Assembly (NCBI GenBank): GCA_030263615.1 | Contig: SZPH01000068.1 | Coordinates: 1-17,554, forward strand | Direction: 5' to 3' | DNA: 17,554 bases | Origin: Villigracilis sp900696595 | GTDB lineage: Bacteria; Chloroflexota; Anaerolineae; Anaerolineales; Villigracilaceae | In this document: positions 7,787 through 13,990 of the stretch, piece after piece | How positions within the stretch are numbered: position 1 is the first letter of the stretch | Layout: every line of letters starts with the position of its first letter | Made by a program: the position numbers and the translations under genes | The notes under the pieces: model-generated | The model's input: only the letters and a program-made list of their open reading frames with translations | The model's database searches: none | What the model was told of the DNA's origin: nothing

Positions 7787-9083
7787 CCTTCACCCCTCGC
7801 AAAACCATCAGTCCGACGGAGGCGATGTAGTAGAACGAAAGCAACCCGCCCGCCGCCGTCACGCCGTAACGCGGAACGAGCCAGAACGAAAGCGCGAGTT
7901 TTGCGACGCCCGCCGCGAGCGTGGCGTACACGGGAAACTCCGGCAAGCCGAGCGCGAGCAATAACGGGCGATTCCAAAAGAGGATGTAGTTGAAGACCAG
8001 TCCGATGGCGAGCGCGATCAATGCGGGGTAGGCGTTGAGATACTCCGCGCCGGAATAGATGCGGATGATCCATTGACCGAGCAGGAAGAAGACGATGCCG
8101 ATGGCGACGTTGTATGTAAACGCAAAGGCGGTGATTTTTTTGAGGAAACTCTTGAGTTTGTTCCAGTTCTCTTCCACCGCAAGCCGGTTAATTTCGGGGA
8201 AGGTCGTGGCGATGAGCGGGTCGGCGGGAATGGAGAGGAAGTGCGCGATGGTGTACGCCACGCGGTAATAACCGACGGCGGTCGTGTCGAGGAAGAAGCC
8301 GACCCAGATCAATTCGCTCTCGCGGAAGAGTTTGATGATCGTCGCGCTGATGTTGGAACTAAACGCGAAGCGGACGATTTCCCTTTTTTCCGTCAAAACG
8401 GAGAAAGGCGCGCGCCGCCATCCGTCGCCGAGTTTTTCATTCAATTGAAGTTGGGCGAGGATGAACAGCCCAAGTCCCAGGATGGATTTGCCGATGAGGT
8501 ACGCCACGAGAACGGTCGCGAGCCCGCCGCCGAAAAAGAACGCGCCCGCGATGACAAGCGTCGTGGCGACGGCTTGAATCAAGTTGATCGTCCCCTGCCA
8601 TTTGATGCGGTCGGTGATTTGAAGGATTCCGGTCGCCGTTTCCGTGTTGAAATTTGCCAGAAGGTTGAGGGCGAAGACTGCGAACATCCACGCCGCGTTT
8701 TCAGTTTTGGCGAGATGCTCCTGCGCGAGGTTTGCAGTAAGGAACGCGACGCAAAACGCAAGGAACGAAACGACTCCCTCGGTCAGGCTGGCGGCTTTGA
8801 GCAGCGCCGCGGCTTTTTCCTTCTCGCCCCTGTTGAGATATTCGCCGCCGTAACGAACCGTCAGTTCCCCCATGCGGAACGAAAAGACGCTGTTGACGGT
8901 CGAGGCGAAGGCCATCACCACGCCGATCAGTCCGAATCCCGCCGGTCCGAGCAGGCGCGTCGCCATGACGCCCTGAACGACGCTTAATCCCAGCGCGAGA
9001 GTGTTGGCGCTGAACAGCGATCCGCTCGAACGGAGGATTTTTGAAAAGAGGGGATCGTTTTGGAAGCGGGAGAGGAGGGACAT
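7767..9083 (-). CDS. Polysaccharide flippase, Wzx/MOP superfamily
   Basis: 438 residues from ATG 9083, with about 12-14 hydrophobic segments and the usual start of the family (FSANTLALGLSVVQGVMATRLLGPAGFGLIG-type, residues ~20-50). It should move a lipid-linked oligosaccharide from the cytoplasmic to the outer face of the membrane, fitting the sugar-nucleotide and transferase genes on either side. An in-frame ATG at 9116 would add 11 residues, but it lies between the -35 and -10 of a good promoter (9102-9130), so the start at 9083 is preferred. There is no Shine-Dalgarno site; the predicted leader is about 11 nt. The next gene follows after 1 nt. The substrate cannot be told from sequence. 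Confidence 0.9.
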   Translation of the reverse strand: MSLLSRFQNDPLFSKILRSSGSLFSANTLALGLSVVQGVMATRLLGPAGFGLIGVVMAFASTVNSVFSFRMGELTVRYGGEYLNRGEKEKAAALLKAASLTEGVVSFLAFCVAFLTANLAQEHLAKTENAAWMFAVFALNLLANFNTETATGILQITDRIKWQGTINLIQAVATTLVIAGAFFFGGGLATVLVAYLIGKSILGLGLFILAQLQLNEKLGDGWRRAPFSVLTEKREIVRFAFSSNISATIIKLFRESELIWVGFFLDTTAVGYYRVAYTIAHFLSIPADPLIATTFPEINRLAVEENWNKLKSFLKKITAFAFTYNVAIGIVFFLLGQWIIRIYSGAEYLNAYPALIALAIGLVFNYILFWNRPLLLALGLPEFPVYATLAAGVAKLALSFWLVPRYGVTAAGGLLSFYYIASVGLMVLRGVKEIGNRE

Positions 9084-9101
9084 GAGGTTGCGCCGACGAA
9101 G

Positions 9102-9130
9102 ATTATACAGGTGCAAGCGGAGATTGGTAA
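9102..9130 (-). promoter_or_regulatory. Sigma-70-type promoter of the flippase/GT4 pair
   Basis: On the minus strand TTACCA (9130-9125), a 17-nt spacer and TATAAT (9107-9102). The predicted start is near 9095, about 11 nt before ATG 9083 and downstream of the alternative ATG at 9116. This splits the polysaccharide genes into at least two transcripts. Confidence 0.6.
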
Positions 9131-9175
9131 TTGGATGCCCGTCCCTCTCGTATTTTCAGCATTATGGCGTTTTTT

Positions 9176-10147
9176 TTACGGCGTCAACACATCCTTTGCC
9201 CATTCGCGTTCCTGCAAATACCAATCTATCAGGTTCTTCAGCCCCATGCGCAGGTTTACTTGCGGTTCCCAGCCGAGCAATTCCATCGCTTTGGAGACAT
9301 CCGCCTGATTGGTGAGCATATCCGCCAGGTTGGGCGGGCCGTATTGAACATTTGCCTTCAGCCCGGTCAATTCTTCGGTGAGTTTGACCAGGTCGTTGAT
9401 GCTGATGACCTCATGCCCGCCGAGGTTGACAATTTCGTACCCCAGCGGTTTTGTCGCCAGGATCGTGCCGCGCACGATGTCGTCTATGTAGGTAAAGCCG
9501 CGCGATTGATTCCCATCCCCGTTGACGCGCACAGGCTGGCCTTCGATGATCCACTGCACAAAACGGAACATGGCCAGGTCGGGTCTTCCAGCCGGGCCAT
9601 ACACGGTGAAGTAGCGCACAACAGTCGCGTCAATCCCGTAGAGATGATGATACGAATGAACCAATGCCTCCGCGCCCTTCTTGCTGGCGGCGTACGGCTG
9701 CATCGGCTCGCTGCTGGAGGCGCTCTCCGGCGTCGGGTAGGGCGGGTTCTCGCCATAGATGCTGGAGGTGGACGCCATGACGAACTTTTTGCACCCGTAC
9801 TGGCGGCAGACTTCGAGCATGTTGAGCGTGCCGATCACGTTCGATTCCAAAAACGACCAGGGGTTTTCCACGCTGTAACGCACGCCCGCCCGCGCCGCAA
9901 GGTGGATGACCGCGTCGAAGTTCTCGTCCTTGAACAACTCGATGCAGGGCTTCTCAGAAATATCACGCCGGTGAAATTTAAATCCCGGCAGGGCCGTCAG
10001 TTTTTTCAGGCGATATTCCTTCATGCGCGGGTCGTAGGCGTCGTTGACGTTGTCAATGCCAACCACTGTATGCCCCTGTTCGATAAGCGTCTGGGACGTT
10101 CGCGCGCCGATGAAACCCGCCGCGCCGGTTATCAGATAATGAGCCAT
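9176..10147 (-). CDS. NAD-dependent sugar epimerase, UDP-glucuronate 4-epimerase-like
   Basis: 323 residues, usual length for extended SDR sugar epimerases. GAAGFIG (8-14) binds NAD. The strand IDNVNDAYDPRMKEYRL (31-47) and RYFTVYGPAGRPDLAMF (178-194) closely resemble UDP-glucuronate 4-epimerases. The catalytic set is ASTSSIYG (125-132) and Y152-x3-K156 (PYAASKK). It should invert C4 of a UDP-uronic acid or related UDP-sugar (e.g. UDP-GlcA to UDP-GalA). Since the neighbouring dehydrogenase is of the WbpA type, a UDP-N-acetylhexosaminuronate substrate is also possible. A clear AAGGA lies 6 nt before ATG 10147. Between it and the dehydrogenase gene is an 84-bp palindromic repeat; both genes may still share a transcript. 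Confidence 0.92.
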   Translation of the reverse strand: MAHYLITGAAGFIGARTSQTLIEQGHTVVGIDNVNDAYDPRMKEYRLKKLTALPGFKFHRRDISEKPCIELFKDENFDAVIHLAARAGVRYSVENPWSFLESNVIGTLNMLEVCRQYGCKKFVMASTSSIYGENPPYPTPESASSSEPMQPYAASKKGAEALVHSYHHLYGIDATVVRYFTVYGPAGRPDLAMFRFVQWIIEGQPVRVNGDGNQSRGFTYIDDIVRGTILATKPLGYEIVNLGGHEVISINDLVKLTEELTGLKANVQYGPPNLADMLTNQADVSKAMELLGWEPQVNLRMGLKNLIDWYLQEREWAKDVLTP

Positions 10148-10160
10148 TTCAATCCTTTAT

Positions 10161-10244
10161 GTCGTTGCGAGGAGGGCGACACCCCGACGAAGCGCCCTCC
10201 ACAGTCACGGAAGATTACTTCGTCGTTACGCTCCTCGCAATGAC
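10161..10244. repeat. REP/MITE-like imperfect palindrome
   Basis: Outer arms GTCGTTGCGAGGAG (10161-10174) and CTCCTCGCAATGAC (10231-10244) pair at 13 of 14 positions. Inner segments share CGACGAAG against its complement CTTCGTCG. The element fills most of the dehydrogenase-epimerase gap. It resembles the dispersed 'GTCATTGCGAGGAG...' palindromes known from several bacterial phyla. It could fold into a long hairpin in either transcript. No transposase gene is nearby. Confidence 0.75.
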
Positions 10245-10246
10245 GG

Positions 10247-11566
10247 CTAAAGCCGTTCCACATGCGCAAACTTTCCCAACTTCCCCGTCGCGTTGCGCGT
10301 GTCGAAGACGAACTTCGCCGCGCCGACGATCTCCCTGAAATCGTACTCCCTATGATTGGTCACAATCACCACCGCGTCCGCCTCTTTGACGGCCTTCAGC
10401 ATGTCCGTCACGCTGTCCATGTACCAGCCTTCGCCTTCATGGTGGATGCGCGCAATACGCGGGTCGTGGAATTTCACGTCCGCGCCCTTCTTTTGAAGCA
10501 GGGCGATCACATCCAGGGCGGGCGATTCGCGCACATCGTCAATGTCAGGCTTGTAGGCTACTCCCAGTACAAGGATGTTCGAGCCTTTAATCGTCTTCCC
10601 GATTTCGTTCATCGCCTCCATCAACCGCCCCACCACATAACGCGGCATATTGGTGTTGATCTCGGACGCAAGCTCGATGAATCGCGCGTTGTAATTCAGA
10701 GCCTTCATCTTCCATGAAAGGTAAAGCGGGTCAATCGGAATGCAGTGTCCGCCCAGCCCGGGGCCCGGCGTGAACTTCATGAAGCCGAAAGGCTTGGTGG
10801 CCGCCGCGTCAATCACCTCCCAGACATCCACGCCCAGGCGCTCGCACATGATCGCCAGTTCGTTGACCATGCCAATATTGATCATGCGAAAGGTATTCTC
10901 CAGCAATTTTGCCATTTCCGCCGCTTCCGCCGTCGAGACTTTGTGAATGGTCTTGATCGCGCCTTCGTACCAGGCAGTCGCCACTTCGCCGCAGGCCTCG
11001 GTAATTCCGCCCATCACTTTGGGGGTGTTGATGGTCGTAAAATCTTCGCGGCCGGGGTCCACGCGTTCGGGCGAAAAGGCCAAAAACCAATCTTCGCCGA
11101 CCGTCAGTCCGTGTTCTGCGCCCAGTTTGGGCAAAAGCAGTTCGCGCGTTGTGCCGGGGTACGTCGTGGATTCCAGCGCCACGACCATGCCTTTGTGCAT
11201 GTACCTGCTCAATTCCTCCACTGCGGAGATGATGAAAGACATATCCGGGTCGCCGGTCTGACGCAAAGGCGTCGGCACGCAAATGCTGACCGCGTCCACA
11301 TCTCTCAACACCGAAAAATCGGTCGTGGCAGTCAACCGCCCATCCCGGACAAGTTTTGCAACCGCTTCAGACTGCACGTCCGGAATATACGATTCGCCTT
11401 TGCCCAATGCGTCAATCTTGCGTTTATCCGGGTCCACGCCAATGACGTTAAATCCCGCCTCGCCAAACACGACCGCCAGTGGCAGTCCCACATATCCCAG
11501 ACCGAGAACCGCCACTTTGGCGGTCTTGTCCCTAAGTTTTTTTATCAAATCTGTTTTTGTCGCCAT
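10247..11566 (-). CDS. Nucleotide-sugar 6-dehydrogenase, WbpA (UDP-GlcNAc 6-dehydrogenase) type
   Basis: 439 residues. The NAD-binding GLGYVGLPLA (22-31) is followed by the family's central and UDP-binding domains. The catalytic cysteine is C275 in PGLGGHCIPIDPLYLSWK. That GGHCIPIDP form is typical of the WbpA/TviB group rather than the GGxCxPKD of UDP-glucose dehydrogenases. It should oxidise C6 of a UDP-hexose, most likely a UDP-N-acetylhexosamine, to the uronic acid using two NAD+. The start is taken at ATG 11566 because GAGG lies 5 nt before it. A TTG at 11581 overlapping the upstream TGA would add five residues but has no better site. The gene is thus 11 nt from the uracil-DNA glycosylase gene and probably co-transcribed with it. 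UDP-glucose as substrate cannot be excluded. Confidence 0.93.
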   Translation of the reverse strand: MATKTDLIKKLRDKTAKVAVLGLGYVGLPLAVVFGEAGFNVIGVDPDKRKIDALGKGESYIPDVQSEAVAKLVRDGRLTATTDFSVLRDVDAVSICVPTPLRQTGDPDMSFIISAVEELSRYMHKGMVVALESTTYPGTTRELLLPKLGAEHGLTVGEDWFLAFSPERVDPGREDFTTINTPKVMGGITEACGEVATAWYEGAIKTIHKVSTAEAAEMAKLLENTFRMINIGMVNELAIMCERLGVDVWEVIDAAATKPFGFMKFTPGPGLGGHCIPIDPLYLSWKMKALNYNARFIELASEINTNMPRYVVGRLMEAMNEIGKTIKGSNILVLGVAYKPDIDDVRESPALDVIALLQKKGADVKFHDPRIARIHHEGEGWYMDSVTDMLKAVKEADAVVIVTNHREYDFREIVGAAKFVFDTRNATGKLGKFAHVERL

Positions 11567-11577
11567 GATTTCCTCTG

Positions 11578-12219
11578 TCAAAATAGACTTAACTGCCGCG
11601 GCGTCTCCGCTTTTCGATTGGCTGTGTTCGTTTTTCTTTCAACCGGGCGCCTGCCCAACGCGGCGCGGGCTTCGTTTAACTGCCCGGGCAGATTCGCAAA
11701 ATCCGCCAGAATGGACGGGCGCAGGGCGGGCTGGTGCAACGCCGCCGCCGGATGAAACATGGGGATGATAAACCGTCCGTCAATTTTCTGCATCCGTCCG
11801 TGAATGGACGTGATCTTCGCGCCGGGGAAATAGCCGCCCATCGAAACCCGCCCAAGCGTCACAATGATACTCGGATTTATCGCTTCGATCTGGGCGTTCA
11901 AATATTCGCGACACGCCTCAAGTTCGTCGGGGCGCGGGTCGCGGTTGCCCGGCGGACGGCACTTGACCACATTGGCGATGAAAACATCCGCGCGCTTCAA
12001 CCCGGCTTGCTCCAGCAGTTGATCCAGAAACCTGCCCGACGCGCCCACAAACGGACGCCCCTGCTCGTCTTCATGAAACCCCGGTCCCTCGCCGATGAAC
12101 AGAATCTCCGCATCCGCGGGACCCTCGCCCGCCACCGCCCGCTTGCGCGACTCGCACAGGGCGCATTTTTTGCAAACGGCAATTTCGCCCGCAATACGGG
12201 CAAGAATCCGCGCTGGCAT
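11578..12219 (-). CDS. Uracil-DNA glycosylase, family 4 (iron-sulfur), with C-terminal clamp-binding motif
   Basis: 213 residues. It removes uracil from DNA to start base-excision repair. Four cysteines C16-x2-C19 and C87-x15-C103 match the spacing of the [4Fe-4S] ligands of family-4 enzymes. Motif 1 is GEGPGFHEDEQGRPFVG (43-59), NVVKCRPPGNRDP spans 83-95, and motif 2 is HPAAAL (156-161). The catalytic fold ends near 185. A basic disordered tail (~186-208) ends in QLSLF (209-213), the consensus pentapeptide for binding the beta sliding clamp. The start codon lies 1 nt after the rimI stop (TGACATG), so translation is probably coupled. The gene stands where tsaD often follows rimI. Confidence 0.95.
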   Translation of the reverse strand: MPARILARIAGEIAVCKKCALCESRKRAVAGEGPADAEILFIGEGPGFHEDEQGRPFVGASGRFLDQLLEQAGLKRADVFIANVVKCRPPGNRDPRPDELEACREYLNAQIEAINPSIIVTLGRVSMGGYFPGAKITSIHGRMQKIDGRFIIPMFHPAAALHQPALRPSILADFANLPGQLNEARAALGRRPVERKTNTANRKAETPRQLSLF

Positions 12220-12220
12220 G

Positions 12221-12721
12221 TCAACCGTCCCCCAGGCTGCGCAGGTCGTTCAACGACATCAGGATGGCGTCCTCGCCGTTATCCTTGTAATACTCTTTCC
12301 TTCTTCCGTCTTCCTCAAAACCAAGATCGCGATACATTTGGATCGCCGCTGCATTGCCTTCGCGCGCTTCGAGAAAGGCGCGCGTCACACCCTCGTCGCT
12401 TGCGGCGAGTAAACCGTGAATCAACAGCCGCCTCCCAATGCCGCGCCCGCGAAACTCCGGGTGAGTCGCAATGGTGGCAATGTGCAATTCATCCACAATC
12501 AGCCAGCCGACCAGCATCGCCGCCACACGCCCGTCCACCTCCGCCACCCAGGGTCGCGCAACCCTGTTTTCGTTCACTTCATAGTGAAAGGAACGGGGCG
12601 GCCATGGCAGGGAAAATGAAGCCTGGTCTATCGCGATCACCTGTTCAATATCCGCTTCGGTCATTTTACGAATGATGAGACCTGACAGGCTTCCAAAGTT
12701 GATTTGCGAAATTGAGCTCAT
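12221..12721 (-). CDS. rimI: Ribosomal protein S18 alanine N-acetyltransferase RimI
   Basis: 166 residues from ATG 12721. A GNAT acetyltransferase with the acetyl-CoA loop RGRGIGRR (91-98). E118 (in LEAREGNAAA) and Y130 (MYRDLGF) have the same 12-residue spacing as the catalytic Glu and Tyr of E. coli RimI. It would acetylate the N-terminal amine of S18 or other N-terminal Ala/Ser proteins. It lies in the familiar tsaE-tsaB-rimI order. The N-terminal 18 residues are encoded partly by a dispersed palindrome (arm 12678-12690), and ATG 12664 (MTEADIEQ) is an alternative start, though the family usually has a strand 'xxIRKMT' before it. No clear Shine-Dalgarno site is present, so coupling to tsaB is likely. 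Confidence 0.9.
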   Translation of the reverse strand: MSSISQINFGSLSGLIIRKMTEADIEQVIAIDQASFSLPWPPRSFHYEVNENRVARPWVAEVDGRVAAMLVGWLIVDELHIATIATHPEFRGRGIGRRLLIHGLLAASDEGVTRAFLEAREGNAAAIQMYRDLGFEEDGRRKEYYKDNGEDAILMSLNDLRSLGDG

Positions 12722-12742
12722 TTTCTGAGATCTGGCAGGTCT
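12678..12742. repeat. Split copy of a short palindrome around the rimI start
   Basis: Arms AGACCTGACAGG (12678-12689) and TCTGGCAGGTCT (12731-12742) can pair over 10 of the first 11 positions, enclosing about 41 nt that contain the rimI start codon. The left arm plus CTTCCAAA matches the hairpin at 15543-15580 at most positions, so it appears to be a diverged copy. Confidence 0.6.
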
Positions 12743-12749
12743 TATACTT

Positions 12750-13415
12750 TTATTCAATCGGCGTCCCCGCCACATGCAGATAGATCGGCGCAAGCGACGC
12801 AGCGTCGTCCACATCGCCCTTATGCCAGCGTTCCCATGCCAGTTCCGCCAGCACGGCGGGGCGTCTTACGCATAACGCGGGCGACGCCAGGTTCATTTTC
12901 CGGGACTTCGAGATTTTTTTTCGTTCATCGGATGCGAACTCGCCCGCGATGAGAGTCGGACTCTCGATCTCACCCAGCAACTCGTCCACCGTTCCGCTTC
13001 GCGCCGGACCTTGAGCCTGCCACTGTTTCCCCAGGCTTTTATACTCGCCGAAAGCGATTCGCGTCCGCCCAGCCTGGATCGCCGCGATCAGCGGGCGCCG
13101 CGCCGGCGGTTGCGCCGCCGCAATGATATCCAGCGTCGAGATTCCCATCACCGGTAAATTGCGCGCCAGCGCGATGCCCTTTACCAAAGACAAACCGACC
13201 CTCAGGCTGGTGAACGACCCGGGACCGACGGCCACGCCCAAAGCGTTGACAGAAGCCATCGCAGCGCCGCAACGGCTCAAAAGTCCCGAAAGAGCCGGGG
13301 GCAGTTCGGCGGTGTGATGTTGTTTGGTCGTCCAACTCATCTCGCCCAGGACGCGATCCCCGTCGTATAACGCCAATCCCACAAACGATGTGGACGTATC
13401 CACAGCCAACAGCAT
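12750..13415 (-). CDS. tsaB: tRNA threonylcarbamoyladenosine biosynthesis protein TsaB
   Basis: 221 residues from ATG 13415. The actin-like fold opens with MLLAVDTSTSFVGLALYDGD and carries the hallmark GPGSFTSLRVGLS (64-76). TsaB is the inactive paralogue that pairs with TsaD and TsaE to install t6A37 on ANN-decoding tRNAs. The start is set by GGAGG 6 nt upstream; the TTG at 13421 would overlap the tsaE stop (TGACC ATG junction). tsaD is not in the window. The C-terminal part is more variable, as usual for the family. Confidence 0.95.
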   Translation of the reverse strand: MLLAVDTSTSFVGLALYDGDRVLGEMSWTTKQHHTAELPPALSGLLSRCGAAMASVNALGVAVGPGSFTSLRVGLSLVKGIALARNLPVMGISTLDIIAAAQPPARRPLIAAIQAGRTRIAFGEYKSLGKQWQAQGPARSGTVDELLGEIESPTLIAGEFASDERKKISKSRKMNLASPALCVRRPAVLAELAWERWHKGDVDDAASLAPIYLHVAGTPIE

Positions 13416-13417
13416 GG

Positions 13418-13912
13418 TCAACCTCCCACCACGGCATGGCGGATTTCATTCAACATGGAGTCGTAACGTTTGCCGCGCGCGTGAAAACCCATGCGGCGAT
13501 GTTCCTCGGCGATGTGTTCGATCTCGATGTGTAATCGTTCTGCGGGGATCAAATTTTCAAGCCGTTCGGGCCATTCGATGATGAGCGCGCCTTCGCCGAG
13601 CATCGCATCGAGATCAAGTTCCTCCGCTTCCGGCGCGGAGTCGAGGCGGTAAGCGTCGAGATGGAATAGAAGCGAGCCGTCGGCGCGGCGATACTGGTTG
13701 ACGAGGATGAAGGTCGGGCTGGAGACCGAATCGAACGAACCCCATCCCTGCGCGACGCCCTGCGTGAGAGTCGTCTTGCCCGCGCCAAGATCGCCCTGCA
13801 AACAGATCACATCGCCCGCCTTCAACAAACCGCCCAGACGCATCCCAATGCGGCGCGTCTGCTCAGGACTGCGGCTGAAAAATTCCATCATGTGTTCGTC
13901 GAGAATTGGCAT
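13418..13912 (-). CDS. tsaE: tRNA threonylcarbamoyladenosine biosynthesis ATPase TsaE
   Basis: 164 residues from ATG 13912. The P-loop is GDLGAGKTT (40-48), followed by the family motifs SPTFIL (65-70), FHLDAYRL (83-90) and IIEWPER (111-117). TsaE hydrolyses ATP to recycle the TsaB-TsaD complex during t6A synthesis. An in-frame ATG at 13954 is rejected because the only good -10 box (TATAAT, 13927-13922) lies downstream of it, 9 nt before ATG 13912. The mRNA is predicted to be nearly leaderless. It heads the tsaE-tsaB-rimI-UDG series, with tsaB starting 2 nt after its stop. Confidence 0.95.
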   Translation of the reverse strand: MPILDEHMMEFFSRSPEQTRRIGMRLGGLLKAGDVICLQGDLGAGKTTLTQGVAQGWGSFDSVSSPTFILVNQYRRADGSLLFHLDAYRLDSAPEAEELDLDAMLGEGALIIEWPERLENLIPAERLHIEIEHIAEEHRRMGFHARGKRYDSMLNEIRHAVVGG

Positions 13913-13921
13913 CGGGGTAAA

Positions 13922-13927
13922 ATTATA
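13922..13927 (-). promoter_or_regulatory. tsaE: -10 box of the tsaE operon
   Basis: TATAAT on the minus strand, separated from ATG 13912 by 9 nt (TTTACCCCG). No convincing -35 is seen. The predicted start is about 2-4 nt before the ATG. Confidence 0.5.
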
Positions 13928-13945
13928 CCCTCCGTCCCTTCCTTC

Positions 13946-13990
13946 CTGACGCATCGCGCATTTCGTAATCCGTGATGCGTAATGCGTCAG
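13946..13990 (-). terminator. Possible hairpin at the end of the GT4 gene
   Basis: CTGACGCAT (13946-13954) pairs perfectly with ATGCGTCAG (13982-13990), with five further pairs after two mismatches. The structure overlaps the GT4 stop codon. No T-run follows on the minus strand, so this is at best a weak or factor-assisted terminator. Confidence 0.3.

Noticed and set aside
8073..8987. 304-codon plus-strand open frame
   Set aside because: Antisense to the flippase; very charged, as expected opposite hydrophobic codons.
9084..9116. Longer start for the flippase at ATG 9116
   Set aside because: It lies upstream of the predicted transcription start, inside the promoter spacer.
9131..10243. 370-codon plus-strand open frame
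   Set aside because: Antisense to the epimerase, whose NAD and YxxxK motifs are intact. It also reads through the palindromic repeat.
10745..11755. 336-codon plus-strand open frame
   Set aside because: Antisense to the dehydrogenase and the end of the glycosylase; no recognisable motif.
11734..12675. 313-codon plus-strand open frame
   Set aside because: Spans the antisense of two conserved genes (uracil-DNA glycosylase and rimI).
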